Shown piece by piece: positions 8,295 to 16,961 of a stretch of DNA of 64,000 nucleotides (positions are counted from its first letter, which is position 1; the number at the start of each line of letters is the position of its first letter). The position numbers and the translations under genes are program-made. The notes beneath the pieces were generated by a model. That model did not search any database. It saw nothing but the letters and a program-made list of their open reading frames with translations, and was not told the origin of the DNA. The DNA comes from Caulobacterales bacterium (GTDB lineage: Bacteria; Pseudomonadota; Alphaproteobacteria; Caulobacterales; Parvularculaceae), in the NCBI GenBank assembly GCA_020638525.1, contig JACKIL010000001.1:62001-126000 (forward strand), in the 5' to 3' direction.

Positions 8295-9230
8295 TCAGAG
8301 GAGCGCGTCGCGAACGGCGCGCGCGGCGTGAACGATCGCGTCTTCCGCGACATTCGAAAAGCGCGTGAACGAGACGAAGCCGTGAATCTGGTCCGGATAG
8401 TCAATATACTGAACATCGACGCCTGAAGCGCGCATCTGTTCGGCGTAGTCGCGCCCCTCATCGACCAGCGGGTCGAAGCCGGCGGTGACGACGAGCGCGG
8501 GGGCAAGGCCTTCCGGCGGTGCGGCGCGCAAGGGCGACACGCGCTCGTCCGCGCGGTCCGTTCCTTCGGGCAGGTAATGGCTGTCGAACCAGTCCATGCC
8601 TTCCTTGGTCAGGAAATAGCCGTCGGCGTATTTCTCCCGGCTCGGCGTCGTGTCTACCGATTGCGTCACCGGATAGAAGAGAAGCTGGAAGGCGAGCTCC
8701 GGTCCGCCATGACGCGCAAAATGGCGCGCGGCGACGGTCGCGAGGTTGGCGCCCGCGGAATCGCCGCCAAGCGCGAGGCGAGACGGGTCGACGCCGTAAG
8801 TCTCTGCGGCTTCGGTGATCGCGACAGCGGCGGCGATGGCGTCCTCGACCGGCGCGGGGAACGGCGCTTCCGGCGCGAGGCGATAGTCAATGGAGATGAC
8901 GCGGAAGCCGCCATGATGGGCGAGGCGCCGGCAAAGCGGGTCGTGGCTTTCAATATCGCCGAGAACGAAGCCGCCGCCATGATAATAGACGAGCGTCGGG
9001 CGGGCCCCGCCGTCCTCAGTGTCATAGATGCGCGCCTTCAAGGGGCCTTCGGCGCCCGCAACGGTGACATCGCGAATGACGGGGAGATCGGGCGACGGGT
9101 TGTTGATGAGATCTCGCCCGCGCGAGCGGCGCTCGCGCACTTCCTGTGGGCTCGACTCGGCCAAGGGCGGGTCGCCCAGCGAGGTCATGAGTTCCAGAAG
9201 CGCGCGGGTTTTAGGATCGAGTTCTGTCAT
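8295..9230 (-). CDS. Alpha/beta-hydrolase, HSL-like (family IV) esterase
   Basis: A 311-residue cytosolic hydrolase of the hormone-sensitive-lipase family. The oxyanion motif HGGGFVLGD is near residue 85, the nucleophile is in GDSAGAN, and the acid and base are in DPLVDEGRDYA and QIHGF. Family members hydrolyse short acyl esters; the physiological substrate is unknown. ATG 9230 is chosen over a TTG 15 bp upstream because family N-termini begin close to the LDPKTRALLE segment. Confidence 0.88.
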   Translation of the reverse strand: MTELDPKTRALLELMTSLGDPPLAESSPQEVRERRSRGRDLINNPSPDLPVIRDVTVAGAEGPLKARIYDTEDGGARPTLVYYHGGGFVLGDIESHDPLCRRLAHHGGFRVISIDYRLAPEAPFPAPVEDAIAAAVAITEAAETYGVDPSRLALGGDSAGANLATVAARHFARHGGPELAFQLLFYPVTQSVDTTPSREKYADGYFLTKEGMDWFDSHYLPEGTDRADERVSPLRAAPPEGLAPALVVTAGFDPLVDEGRDYAEQMRASGVDVQYIDYPDQIHGFVSFTRFSNVAEDAIVHAARAVRDALL

Positions 9231-9281
9231 CGCGCGAGGGTGCAACCTTGCATGACCCCGCGCAAGCGCGATGAGCAGCGG

Positions 9282-10547
9282 TTAGAGCCAGTCCGGCTTC
9301 TCTTCCAGCGCAGTCATTTCCTCAAAAGTGGGACGCCTGCGGATGACCGCATAGCGCGCGCCGTTGACGAGGACTTCCGGAATGAGCGGGCGCGTATTGT
9401 ATTGCGAGGCCTGCGAGGCGCCGTATGCGCCGGCTGTCAGCAGGGCGATGAGCTTGCCCGGAGCGAGGGCCGGCAGCGCGCGATCGCGCCCGAAACGGTC
9501 GGAGGATTCGCACACCGGGCCGACGACGTCATAGGCGACTTTCGATGCGTCGGCTTCGGCTTCGTCGACGGGAATGACCGTGTGGTGCGCGTCATAAAGC
9601 GCCGGGCGGATGAGATCGTTCATCGCGGCGTCGATGATGAGGAAGCGGCGCGCCGAGCCTTCCTTGTCATAGATGACGCGCGAAACGAGAACGCCGGCAT
9701 TGCCGACGATCATGCGTCCCGGTTCGAAAATAAGCTGCACGCCGAGCGGCGCGGCGATGCGCTTGATGAGGCCGGCATATTCATCCGGGTGCGGCGGTTC
9801 TACGCCGGTCTCGCCATAGGAGATGCCGAGACCGCCGCCGAGATCGACGCGTTCGATCGTGCAGCCATCGGCGCGCAGCGCTGCGACGAGGTCGGCGACC
9901 CGGTTGAAGGCGGCTTCAAACGGCGCGAGCTCTGCGATCTGCGAGCCGATATGCACGTCGACGCCCTTAACCTCGATGCCGGGAAGGGCGCGCGCGCGGG
10001 CGTAAAGGTCTCTCGCGCGATCCCAGGCAACGCCGAACTTGTCTTCCTTCTTGCCGGTCGAGATTTTCTCGTGACCGCCGGCTTTCACGTCGGGGTTCAC
10101 GCGGAAGGCGATCGGCGCCTTCGCGCCTTTTGAGACGGCGACCTCGTTGAGCGCGTCGAGCTCCGGTTCGGATTCGACGTTGAACTGGTGAATGCCTTCG
10201 GAAAGGGCGAACGCCATCTCCTCGCGCGTCTTGCCGACGCCGGAGAAGACGATTTTGGACGCAGGGATTCCAGCGGCGCGCGCGCGTTTCAACTCGCCGC
10301 CCGAAACGACGTCAGCGCCGGCACCTTCGCTTGCGAGCACCTTGATGACCGAAATGTTCGGGTTCGCCTTCACCGAGTAGGCGATAAGCGTGTCGCAGCC
10401 CTTGAATGCAGCCTGAAAGACGCGGATGTGACGCCGTATCGTCGCTTCCGAATAGCAATAGAACGGCGTGCCGACATCGGCCGCGATCGTTTCAAGGCTC
10501 ACGTCTTCGGCGTGGAGGACGCCGCCCCGATACTCGAAGTGGTGCAA
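9282..10547 (-). CDS. lysA: Diaminopimelate decarboxylase
   Basis: A 421-residue PLP enzyme of fold type III that decarboxylates meso-diaminopimelate to L-lysine. The PLP lysine is Lys60 in AYSVKANPN; the His in HIGSQI, the glycine loop GGGLGI and the active-site region near VCESSDRFGRDR are present. The start is a TTG 5 bp after the lptM stop, with no Shine-Dalgarno sequence. This suggests that lysA is translated by coupling from lptM. The order argH-lptM-lysA on one strand is widely conserved in Proteobacteria. Confidence 0.94.
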   Translation of the reverse strand: MHHFEYRGGVLHAEDVSLETIAADVGTPFYCYSEATIRRHIRVFQAAFKGCDTLIAYSVKANPNISVIKVLASEGAGADVVSGGELKRARAAGIPASKIVFSGVGKTREEMAFALSEGIHQFNVESEPELDALNEVAVSKGAKAPIAFRVNPDVKAGGHEKISTGKKEDKFGVAWDRARDLYARARALPGIEVKGVDVHIGSQIAELAPFEAAFNRVADLVAALRADGCTIERVDLGGGLGISYGETGVEPPHPDEYAGLIKRIAAPLGVQLIFEPGRMIVGNAGVLVSRVIYDKEGSARRFLIIDAAMNDLIRPALYDAHHTVIPVDEAEADASKVAYDVVGPVCESSDRFGRDRALPALAPGKLIALLTAGAYGASQASQYNTRPLIPEVLVNGARYAVIRRRPTFEEMTALEEKPDWL

Positions 10548-10552
10548 GGGAA

Positions 10553-10663
10553 TTACTCGGTGAAAGAAGATTGCGGTGGTTTTTCCGGCGGGCGCAGCGG
10601 CGCTTTCTTGCCGCAGGCCGACAGGAAGAAGAGAGCGGCGAGAGCGATCATCAGAAATCTCAT
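10553..10663 (-). CDS. lptM: LPS-assembly lipoprotein LptM (YifL-like), 36 aa
   Basis: A tiny gene, easily missed, between argH and lysA. It encodes 36 residues: signal peptide MRFLMIALAALFFLSA, lipobox Cys17 (LSAC), then CGKKAPLRPP, the hallmark of LptM/YifL (CGxKGPL-type), and a Pro-rich tail. LptM promotes maturation of the LptD-LptE LPS translocon in E. coli; here that role is inferred from the motif and the conserved position. The ATG overlaps the argH stop (ATGA) and is preceded by AAGGAG. Confidence 0.9.
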   Translation of the reverse strand: MRFLMIALAALFFLSACGKKAPLRPPEKPPQSSFTE

Positions 10664-12075
10664 GCCTTGTTCTCCTTGGAAAGGCGATCCCGCCAGAGCG
10701 CGATCTGCTGTTTCACATTATCGGGCGCTGTGCCGCCATAGGATTTGCGCGAGGCGACGGAAGCTTCAACCGTCAGCACCGAGAAGACGTCCTTGGTGAT
10801 GCGCGCGTCGACTTTCTGCATTTCTTCTAGCGAAAGCTCGTCGAGGCGGATCGACTTGGCTTCGGCGAGCGCGACGATAGCGCCGGTCACATGGTGCGCG
10901 TCGCGGAACGGCATTCCGAGCACGCGCACGAGCCAGTCGGCGAGATCGGTCGCGGTGGAGTACCCAGCCATCGCGGCGGCGCGCATCTTTTCCGGGTTCA
11001 TGGTGAGATCGCGCACCATGCCTTCCATCGCGGCGACGGCGAGCGCGAGATCGTCAAACGCCTGGAATGTCGCGGCCTTGTCTTCCTGCATGTCCTTCGA
11101 ATAGGCGAGCGGCAGGCCCTTCATCACAAAGAGAAGGCTCGTGAAGGAGCCTGCAATACGGCCGATCTTGGCGCGGCAAAGCTCGGCGGCGTCGGGGTTG
11201 CGCTTCTGCGGCATGATCGAAGAGCCGGTCGAGAAGGCGTCAGAGAGTTTTGCGAAGGCGAAGTGCGGCGATGTCCAGAACACGATCTCTTCCGAAAGCC
11301 GCGAAAGATGGCTTGCGGCGATCGTAGCGGCGCTGAGTGCCTCAAGCGCGAAGTCGCGCGCCGAAACGCTGTCGAGCGAATTGCCCGTCGGGCCGTCAAA
11401 GCTGAGCGCCTTCGCGGTCATCGCGCGGTCGATAGGGTAGGGCGTGCCGGCGAGCGCGGCGGCGCCCAGCGGGCATTCGTTCATCCGTGCGCGCGCATCT
11501 TCGAAACGCGCGCGGTCACGCGCGAACATCTCGACATAGGCGAGGCAGTGATGACCGAAGGTCACGGGCTGGGCCGTCTGCAAATGAGTGTAGCCCGGCA
11601 TGATCGTCGCGGCGTGCGCTTCGGCTTTTTCAAGCAGCGCTTCCTGCAGGAGGCGCAACGCGGCGGAAGCCTCGTCGCAGGCGCGGCGCACCCAGAGGCG
11701 GAAATCGGTCGCGACCTGATCGTTGCGCGAGCGCGCGGTGTGGAGGCGTGCGGCGGGCTCGCCGACAAGCGCTTTCAGCCGCGCCTCGATATTCATGTGA
11801 ATGTCTTCGAACTTCTTCGAGAAAGCGAACTTGCCTTCCTCAATTTCGCCGGAGATCGCGTCGAGGCCCTTCGTGATCGCCGCAAGGTCGTCCTTCGAGA
11901 TCACGCCGGTCGCGGCGAGCATCGCCGCATGGGCTTTCGAGCCGGCGATATCCTCGCGCCACAGCCGCTTGTCGACGTCGATCGAGGCGTTGATTTCTTC
12001 CATGATGGCGGCGGGACCGGCGGCGAAACGCCCGCCCCACATTTGGTTTTTTCCGCCGTCGCGCTTATCTGACAT
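10660..12075 (-). CDS. argH: Argininosuccinate lyase
   Basis: A 471-residue fumarase/aspartase-superfamily enzyme cleaving argininosuccinate to arginine and fumarate, the last step of arginine biosynthesis. The signature GSSIMPQKRNPD, which carries the catalytic serine, is intact; the N-terminal MWGGRF and the SRNDQVATDFRLW segment are typical. ATG 12075 is 34 bp from the divergently transcribed tlpA-like gene, so both promoters must lie in or upstream of that short gap. The stop overlaps the lptM start. Confidence 0.95.
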   Translation of the reverse strand: MSDKRDGGKNQMWGGRFAAGPAAIMEEINASIDVDKRLWREDIAGSKAHAAMLAATGVISKDDLAAITKGLDAISGEIEEGKFAFSKKFEDIHMNIEARLKALVGEPAARLHTARSRNDQVATDFRLWVRRACDEASAALRLLQEALLEKAEAHAATIMPGYTHLQTAQPVTFGHHCLAYVEMFARDRARFEDARARMNECPLGAAALAGTPYPIDRAMTAKALSFDGPTGNSLDSVSARDFALEALSAATIAASHLSRLSEEIVFWTSPHFAFAKLSDAFSTGSSIMPQKRNPDAAELCRAKIGRIAGSFTSLLFVMKGLPLAYSKDMQEDKAATFQAFDDLALAVAAMEGMVRDLTMNPEKMRAAAMAGYSTATDLADWLVRVLGMPFRDAHHVTGAIVALAEAKSIRLDELSLEEMQKVDARITKDVFSVLTVEASVASRKSYGGTAPDNVKQQIALWRDRLSKENKA

Positions 12076-12109
12076 CTCTATCGACCAGGAATTCAGGAGA
12101 CTTGGGACT

Positions 12110-12724
12110 ATGAAGGCGCTTCGTTCGCCGCGTCTGTGGCTGATGGTCTGGGGCGGTCTCGGCGCGCTGGGTCTCGTCTACGTTATTATCGCCGCCAGCG
12201 TCCAGACCTCGCCGCGCGCCGAACCCTCGGCGCTGCGCCTCGATGAGAGCCTTTTGACCGGCGCGATGGCGAAATTCGACTATGCTTTCCCGGCGCGCGG
12301 CGCGCCGCAGGTTCCTTTCATGGCGGGGGACCGGCAAGTCACCATCAACGATTTCAAGGGCAAGGCGGTGCTCGTCAATTTCTGGGCGACCTGGTGCGCG
12401 CCATGCGTCAAAGAGCTGCCCTCGCTCGACAAGCTGCAGGCGGAACTGGGCGGCGACGATTTCGAGGTGGTGGCGATCGCCGCTGACGCGAGCGGGCCCG
12501 AAAAGGCGAAGGAATTCCTCGATCGGCACGGAATCAGGAACCTCGCGCTCTATTCCGACGCGCGTTTGCGCCTCGTCAGCGAGGTGAACACGGTCGGCGC
12601 GCTCCCCTTGAGCATCCTCTATGACAAGAACGGCAAGGAAATCGGCCGCCTCCTCGGCGAGGCGGACTGGGCGAGCCCGGAAGCGCGCCGGCTCATCGAA
12701 AGCGTGATCGAGGGAGCCCAGTAA
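12110..12724 (+). CDS. tlpA: TlpA-family thioredoxin-like disulfide reductase
   Basis: 204 residues: an N-terminal uncleaved anchor (LWLMVWGGLGALGLVYVIIA), a periplasmic linker and a thioredoxin domain with the redox motif WCAPC (Cys96, Cys99). The cis-proline region is ALPLSILYDKNG. TlpA-type proteins reduce periplasmic disulfides for cytochrome oxidase or cytochrome c assembly. The divergent pairing argH/tlpA is common in alphaproteobacteria. ATG 12110 is preceded by AGGAGACTTGGG. Confidence 0.88.
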   Translation: MKALRSPRLWLMVWGGLGALGLVYVIIAASVQTSPRAEPSALRLDESLLTGAMAKFDYAFPARGAPQVPFMAGDRQVTINDFKGKAVLVNFWATWCAPCVKELPSLDKLQAELGGDDFEVVAIAADASGPEKAKEFLDRHGIRNLALYSDARLRLVSEVNTVGALPLSILYDKNGKEIGRLLGEADWASPEARRLIESVIEGAQ

Positions 12725-12843
12725 AGGCCGTCCTCAATTTCCCCCGAGGCCTTGCTCTCGCCATAAGGACAGGCGAAGAGAGCCCCAACGGACCTTGCGT
12801 CGCGCCGAGCGCATAAAAAGGCGCAGAAAAAGAGGGGAGTCCC

Positions 12844-14529
12844 ATGAAATCGAAGGCGATCCTGATCGCGAGCGTCGCCGCGCTCGCCCTTGTTTCCTGC
12901 AGCAAGAAGGAAACGGGCCCGGAGACCAAGTCGAGCGCCGCGGCTGCGCGCGCCGAAGCAGGCTCGCCCCTCGATGCGCCATTCCGCCTCAAAGACAGCG
13001 AGCCCGTCGATGTCGACGCGCTCTTCTCCCTTCTGCCGGATGAAGCGCGGCCGAGTTACGCCTCTGCGAAGTTCGACGAGAAAATCGGCGCGACCGTCGT
13101 CACCGATTTGCGCATCGAAGATCGCGACCCGACTGATGAAGTCGTGTTCGATGGCCTCGCCATCGACCGCGCGGAGCTCTACGGCGTCGACATGGCGGCG
13201 ATCGATCGCGTGAAGGCCGTTCAAGGCATGAAGGCCGATGCGCCGTTCGAAAAGATTTTCGACAAGGTGCGCCTCTTCGGCGTGAAGCCGATCGACCCGA
13301 AAGAAGATGGCGGCGCGAGCATCGGCGCTGTCGAGCTCGACCAGTTCCGCGTGCGTCAGGGCGGCTTCAAGGATGACGAAGAAGCGCACAAGAGCGCCGC
13401 ATGGTTCTTCAACGCGTTCGATCTCGCCGGACTTTACTTCAAGGACTTCGAAGCGGGCGGCGCGGCGGAAGACAATAGTCTGAAGTTCAAGGCGCCCGAC
13501 CTTCGCCTTGTCGGCCTTGGCGGCGGCAAGCTTGGCGCCATCATCGCGAAAGATTTCGATTATGAAGTCGCGCAGTCGGCTGAGGCGCGCGCAGCGCTCG
13601 CCCAGCAGATGGGCGGGCCGGCTGGCGCCATTCTAAGCGGTCCGTTGAGAGGCTTCATTGCGCCGGACCATCAGCGCGTGACGGTCAACGCGTTCGAATG
13701 GCGCGACATCGATTTTTCAGGGATTTTGGGTTACGGCCTCAAAGGCGAGAAGCCGCCGCTTACGGCGACGAACCTCATCAGCTTCGGCGCGATGAAAGCG
13801 TCGAACATGGACACTTACATCGGCGGCAAGCACGCGGCGAAAGTCGCCGAGGCGAGCATGGAGCCCGTCAAGTTCACCTGGCTCATTCCGTCGAGCCTGC
13901 GCTCCGTCAGCAAGGGCGGCGTGTACGACTTCACGGCCTATCTGGCTGACGAAGAAGAAGAGGGCATCGCCATCCTGAAAAAGCACGGCCTCGACTCGGT
14001 CAAAGGCGACGGCGACTTCTCATGGAAATGGGATGCTGCAAAAGGCGGCGCCAACCTCGTCTCGACCTTCAAGACGTCCAACCTCGCCGACTTCTCGATG
14101 GATCTCGGTCTCGCCGGTCTTGAGATCGAGAAGATCAACCAACTTATTGAAGCCGGCGACACGAACGCCGTTTTCACTGCGGGCTCCTTCAAGGGCTTCG
14201 GGCTCACGCTGACGGATAAGAAACTGCTCGACGCCGTCTTCGATGTCGCTGCTCTGCAAATGGGCGGCACGGGCGAGGACCTGCGTCAGTCGACGCCGGC
14301 CATGCTGCGTCTTTCCGGCGTACAGGCCGCGAACCTCAATCCGCGCATTCCGAGCTATATCGATGCGATCGCGACTTTCCTGTCCGATGGCGGCACGCTC
14401 GAAATCGCGGCGCGACCGAAAGAGCCGGTGCCGCTCAGCGCGTTGATGAGCGTCGGCCCGGAAACGGCCGCGACCGTTCCGGATCTCATCGATCTGACGA
14501 TCACGCAGACTGACACGGCGAAGAAGTAA
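12844..14529 (+). CDS. Large lipoprotein of unknown function
   Basis: 561 residues with a lipoprotein signal peptide (MKSKAILIASVAALALVSC, lipid Cys19) followed by a Lys/Ala/Ser linker. The mature part has no motif I recognise. It shows several similar strand-rich stretches, such as DNSLKFKAPDLRLVGLGGG, VSTFKTSNLADFSMDLGL and NAVFTAGSFKGFGLTL, hinting at a repetitive beta structure, perhaps a lipid- or envelope-associated barrel or beta-taco. It is monocistronic, starts behind GAGGGGAG, and is followed by a palindromic repeat pair. An AsmA/DUF-like role is conjecture. Confidence 0.75.
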   Translation: MKSKAILIASVAALALVSCSKKETGPETKSSAAAARAEAGSPLDAPFRLKDSEPVDVDALFSLLPDEARPSYASAKFDEKIGATVVTDLRIEDRDPTDEVVFDGLAIDRAELYGVDMAAIDRVKAVQGMKADAPFEKIFDKVRLFGVKPIDPKEDGGASIGAVELDQFRVRQGGFKDDEEAHKSAAWFFNAFDLAGLYFKDFEAGGAAEDNSLKFKAPDLRLVGLGGGKLGAIIAKDFDYEVAQSAEARAALAQQMGGPAGAILSGPLRGFIAPDHQRVTVNAFEWRDIDFSGILGYGLKGEKPPLTATNLISFGAMKASNMDTYIGGKHAAKVAEASMEPVKFTWLIPSSLRSVSKGGVYDFTAYLADEEEEGIAILKKHGLDSVKGDGDFSWKWDAAKGGANLVSTFKTSNLADFSMDLGLAGLEIEKINQLIEAGDTNAVFTAGSFKGFGLTLTDKKLLDAVFDVAALQMGGTGEDLRQSTPAMLRLSGVQAANLNPRIPSYIDAIATFLSDGGTLEIAARPKEPVPLSALMSVGPETAATVPDLIDLTITQTDTAKK

Positions 14530-14574
14530 TTCAGATTGCGGAGTCTGCGCGGTATCGCGACACACAATCCACTG

Positions 14575-14659
14575 TCGTCATCCCGGCGAAAGCCGGGACC
14601 CAGAGCCACAAGCTCCGGGACAAATTGCACTGGATCCCCGCTTTCGCGGGGATGACGGA
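14575..14659. repeat. REP-like pair of palindromic units
   Basis: Two related palindromes in opposite orientation: CGTCATCCCGGCGAAAGCCGGGA at the left and TCCCCGCTTTCGCGGGGATGACG at the right, separated by about 40 bp that themselves can pair (CCCAGAG and CTCCGGGA). This is the arrangement of REP/BIME elements common in alphaproteobacterial intergenic DNA. It sits between convergent genes, where it may also stop transcription from both sides. Confidence 0.75.
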
Positions 14660-14686
14660 TTTGTGTTTTGGAAACGGAAAAACCGT

Positions 14687-15847
14687 CTAAGCGATTTTCC
14701 GCACCACGACGACGCCTGCGGAATAGCCGGCGCCGAAGCCCGAAATCACGCCGATATCGCCGGGTTTGAAATCCGCGCGATGCTTGTGGAAGGCGATGAT
14801 CGAGCCCGCTGACGACGTGTTTGCATAGTCGTCGAGCACGACCGGCGCTTCTTCGCGCGTCGCATCGCGGCCGAGCACGCGCCGGGCGATGAATTCGTTC
14901 ATGGCGAGGTTCGCCTGATGCAGCCAGAAGCGTTTGACAGACGCCGGGTCGACGCCGAGGTCTGAAAGATGGGCGACGATGAGTTCTCCCACCATCGGCA
15001 CCACATCCTTGAACACCTTGCGGCCCTGCTGGATGAACAGCTTGTCCGTATCCGGCGTATTCTGCGCATCCGCCGGTTCCTGCGTTTCGCGTTCGCAGCG
15101 GTTGAGGAAGCCGAAATTGTTGCGGATATTGTTCGAGAATTTGGTCTTGAGACGCGTGCCGAGAATCTCGAACGCTTCGCCCGTCGGCGCGCCGTCCGCG
15201 CGCTCTAGGATGACGGCTGTCGCGACGTCGCCGAAAATGAAATGGCTGTCGCGGTCGCGGAAGTTCAGATGCGCCGTGCAGATCTCTGGATTGACCATGA
15301 GAATGCGCCGCGCGCCTGCGCGAATGAGGCCGAGTCCCGTTTCAATGCCGAAGGCGGCGGAGGCGCAGGCGACGTTCATGTCGAAGCCATAGCCTTCAAT
15401 GCCGAGGGCATCCTGAATCTCGACCGCCATCGCCGGGTAGGCGCGTTGCATGTTCGAGGCGGCGCAAATGACGCCGTCAATATCGCCCGGTTCGAGGTCC
15501 GCCGCGCGCATCGCGTCGCGTGCAGCGCTCACCGCCATTTCGGCGAGCACCGAGACTTCTTCATTGGGGCGCGCCGCAAAGCGTGGCGACATGCGCTCAG
15601 GGTCAAGAATGCCGGCTTTGTCGACGACATAACGCGCCTTGATGCCTGAAGCCTTTTCGATGAACTCCGCCGAAGACGGCTGCAGCGGCTCAATCGCGCC
15701 GGAGGCGATTTCGGGCGCGTGCGCTGCATTGTAGCGCTCCACAAAAGTGTTGAACGCGGTCACGAGTTCCGCGTTCGAGATCGAGTGGGGCGGGGTGTAG
15801 AGGCCGGTGGCGACGATGCGGACGTCTGCGGCGGTGTTTGCGGCCAT
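14687..15847 (-). CDS. Beta-ketoacyl-ACP synthase III-like enzyme
   Basis: 386 residues with the thiolase-fold KAS III triad: Cys161 in NVACASAAFG, His in WLHQANLAMN and Asn in DDYANTSSAGS. It is longer than typical FabH (about 320 aa) because of an N-terminal insert (residues about 30-90), and belongs to the 370-390 aa KAS III group in which condensation of acyl-CoA with malonyl-ACP is expected. Whether it initiates general fatty acid synthesis or makes a special acyl chain is not visible from context. Confidence 0.85.
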   Translation of the reverse strand: MAANTAADVRIVATGLYTPPHSISNAELVTAFNTFVERYNAAHAPEIASGAIEPLQPSSAEFIEKASGIKARYVVDKAGILDPERMSPRFAARPNEEVSVLAEMAVSAARDAMRAADLEPGDIDGVICAASNMQRAYPAMAVEIQDALGIEGYGFDMNVACASAAFGIETGLGLIRAGARRILMVNPEICTAHLNFRDRDSHFIFGDVATAVILERADGAPTGEAFEILGTRLKTKFSNNIRNNFGFLNRCERETQEPADAQNTPDTDKLFIQQGRKVFKDVVPMVGELIVAHLSDLGVDPASVKRFWLHQANLAMNEFIARRVLGRDATREEAPVVLDDYANTSSAGSIIAFHKHRADFKPGDIGVISGFGAGYSAGVVVVRKIA

Positions 15848-15903
15848 GAAGCAGCTCTTCTTATTGTTTCGAAATCTACTGGATTGGAAGGGTCAGTTTG
15901 CGC

Positions 15904-16521
15904 CTATTGGCGCTTCGAGGCAACGCCTCGCCCGAGTTTCTGGACCGCCTTATAGCGCGGGCAGCCCACTTCGTGATCATTCACCATGCCGGTCGCCTGC
16001 ATGAAGGCGTAGACGATGGTGGGCCCGCAGAATTTGAAACCGAGGCGTTTCAGCTCCTTCGCCATTGCCTCGCTTTCCGCGGTCTTGGTCGGCGCTTTCT
16101 TGTGATGATTGAGATCGTGAATGATAGGCTCCCCGCCGACGAAGCTCCAGAGGAGCCCTGAGAAGCCGTCGTCTCGCGCCTCCATCACGTCGAGGAAGGC
16201 GCGCGCATTGCCGATGGTCGCCTCGATCTTCGTCCTTGAGCGGATGATGCCCTCATCCTGAAGGAGCTTCTCGACTTTTTTCGGCGTGTAGCGGGCGATC
16301 TTCTCTGGCTGGAAACCGTCAAAGGCTTTCCGGAAGTTGTCGCGCTTGTAGAGGATCGTCCGCCAGGAAAGCCCGGCCTGAAATCCGTCGAGGATGAGTT
16401 TTTCGAATAGTGCGCGGTGGTCGCGCTCGGGAACGCCCCATTCTTCGTCATGATACTGACGGTAGACGAGGTCGTCCGCTGGCGCCCACGCGCAAGGAAG
16501 AGTGTCGCTGGAACGTGTCAA
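15904..16521 (-). CDS. tag: DNA-3-methyladenine glycosylase I
   Basis: A 205-residue HhH-GPD-superfamily repair enzyme removing 3-methyladenine. The Tag zinc site is complete: Cys10 (LPCAW), His24 (YHDEEWG), and the C-terminal His and Cys in NDHEVGCPRY; the catalytic Glu is in FEKLILDGFQAGLSW. The start is TTG 16521, overlapping the stop of the MAPEG gene (TTGA) with no Shine-Dalgarno of its own, so translation is likely coupled. Confidence 0.93.
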   Translation of the reverse strand: MTRSSDTLPCAWAPADDLVYRQYHDEEWGVPERDHRALFEKLILDGFQAGLSWRTILYKRDNFRKAFDGFQPEKIARYTPKKVEKLLQDEGIIRSRTKIEATIGNARAFLDVMEARDDGFSGLLWSFVGGEPIIHDLNHHKKAPTKTAESEAMAKELKRLGFKFCGPTIVYAFMQATGMVNDHEVGCPRYKAVQKLGRGVASKRQ

Positions 16522-16928
16522 AGGAGACCGCAGAGTTTGAAGAGCCAGATGAAGAGAATCGCGACCTGAACGAGGAAGAATGCGAAGCGCACCGTGACCG
16601 CCGGATTGCTGGTCGAGGCGAGATGCGTGAGCGATTGCAACACGCGCGCGCCGAGGAAGATATAGGCGAGCCCGTCCGTCGCTGACGTTTGCCCCGTCGC
16701 GATGGCGTAGAGAAGGACCGCGCCAGCGATCGGCAGGTTCTCATAGCAGTTCGCATGGGCGCGGGTGAGGCGCTGGATGAAGCCACCGACGTCTTCGCCC
16801 GTAGGGCTGAAGGAGTTCGCGCGCTTCTTTCCACCCATTACGAGCCCGGTGCGCGAGACGCCGAGCAGGGTGAGAAGAATGAGCGTCCAGGCCGCAAAGC
16901 CGAGAATAGCCGTCGCCGAAGGGGTCAT
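16518..16928 (-). CDS. MAPEG-family membrane protein
   Basis: 136 residues with four membrane helices: ILGFAAWTLILLTLLGVS at the N-terminus, then segments around residues 62-80, 84-100 and 112-132. The central RLTRAHANCYENLPI is the MAPEG signature (RxxRAxxNxxE). Eukaryotic members use glutathione in eicosanoid metabolism; bacterial roles are mostly unknown. It overlaps tag by 4 bp and probably shares its transcript. Confidence 0.88.
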   Translation of the reverse strand: MTPSATAILGFAAWTLILLTLLGVSRTGLVMGGKKRANSFSPTGEDVGGFIQRLTRAHANCYENLPIAGAVLLYAIATGQTSATDGLAYIFLGARVLQSLTHLASTSNPAVTVRFAFFLVQVAILFIWLFKLCGLL

Positions 16929-16961
16929 CGTCGCCTCCCGTTTGTAGTTGTTTGCCTGAAA

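Noticed and set aside
8577..10133. A 518-residue plus-strand open frame.
   Set aside because: Antisense to the esterase and lysA, both with intact catalytic motifs.
10891..12072. A 393-residue plus-strand open frame.
   Set aside because: Antisense to argH, which carries its full signature.
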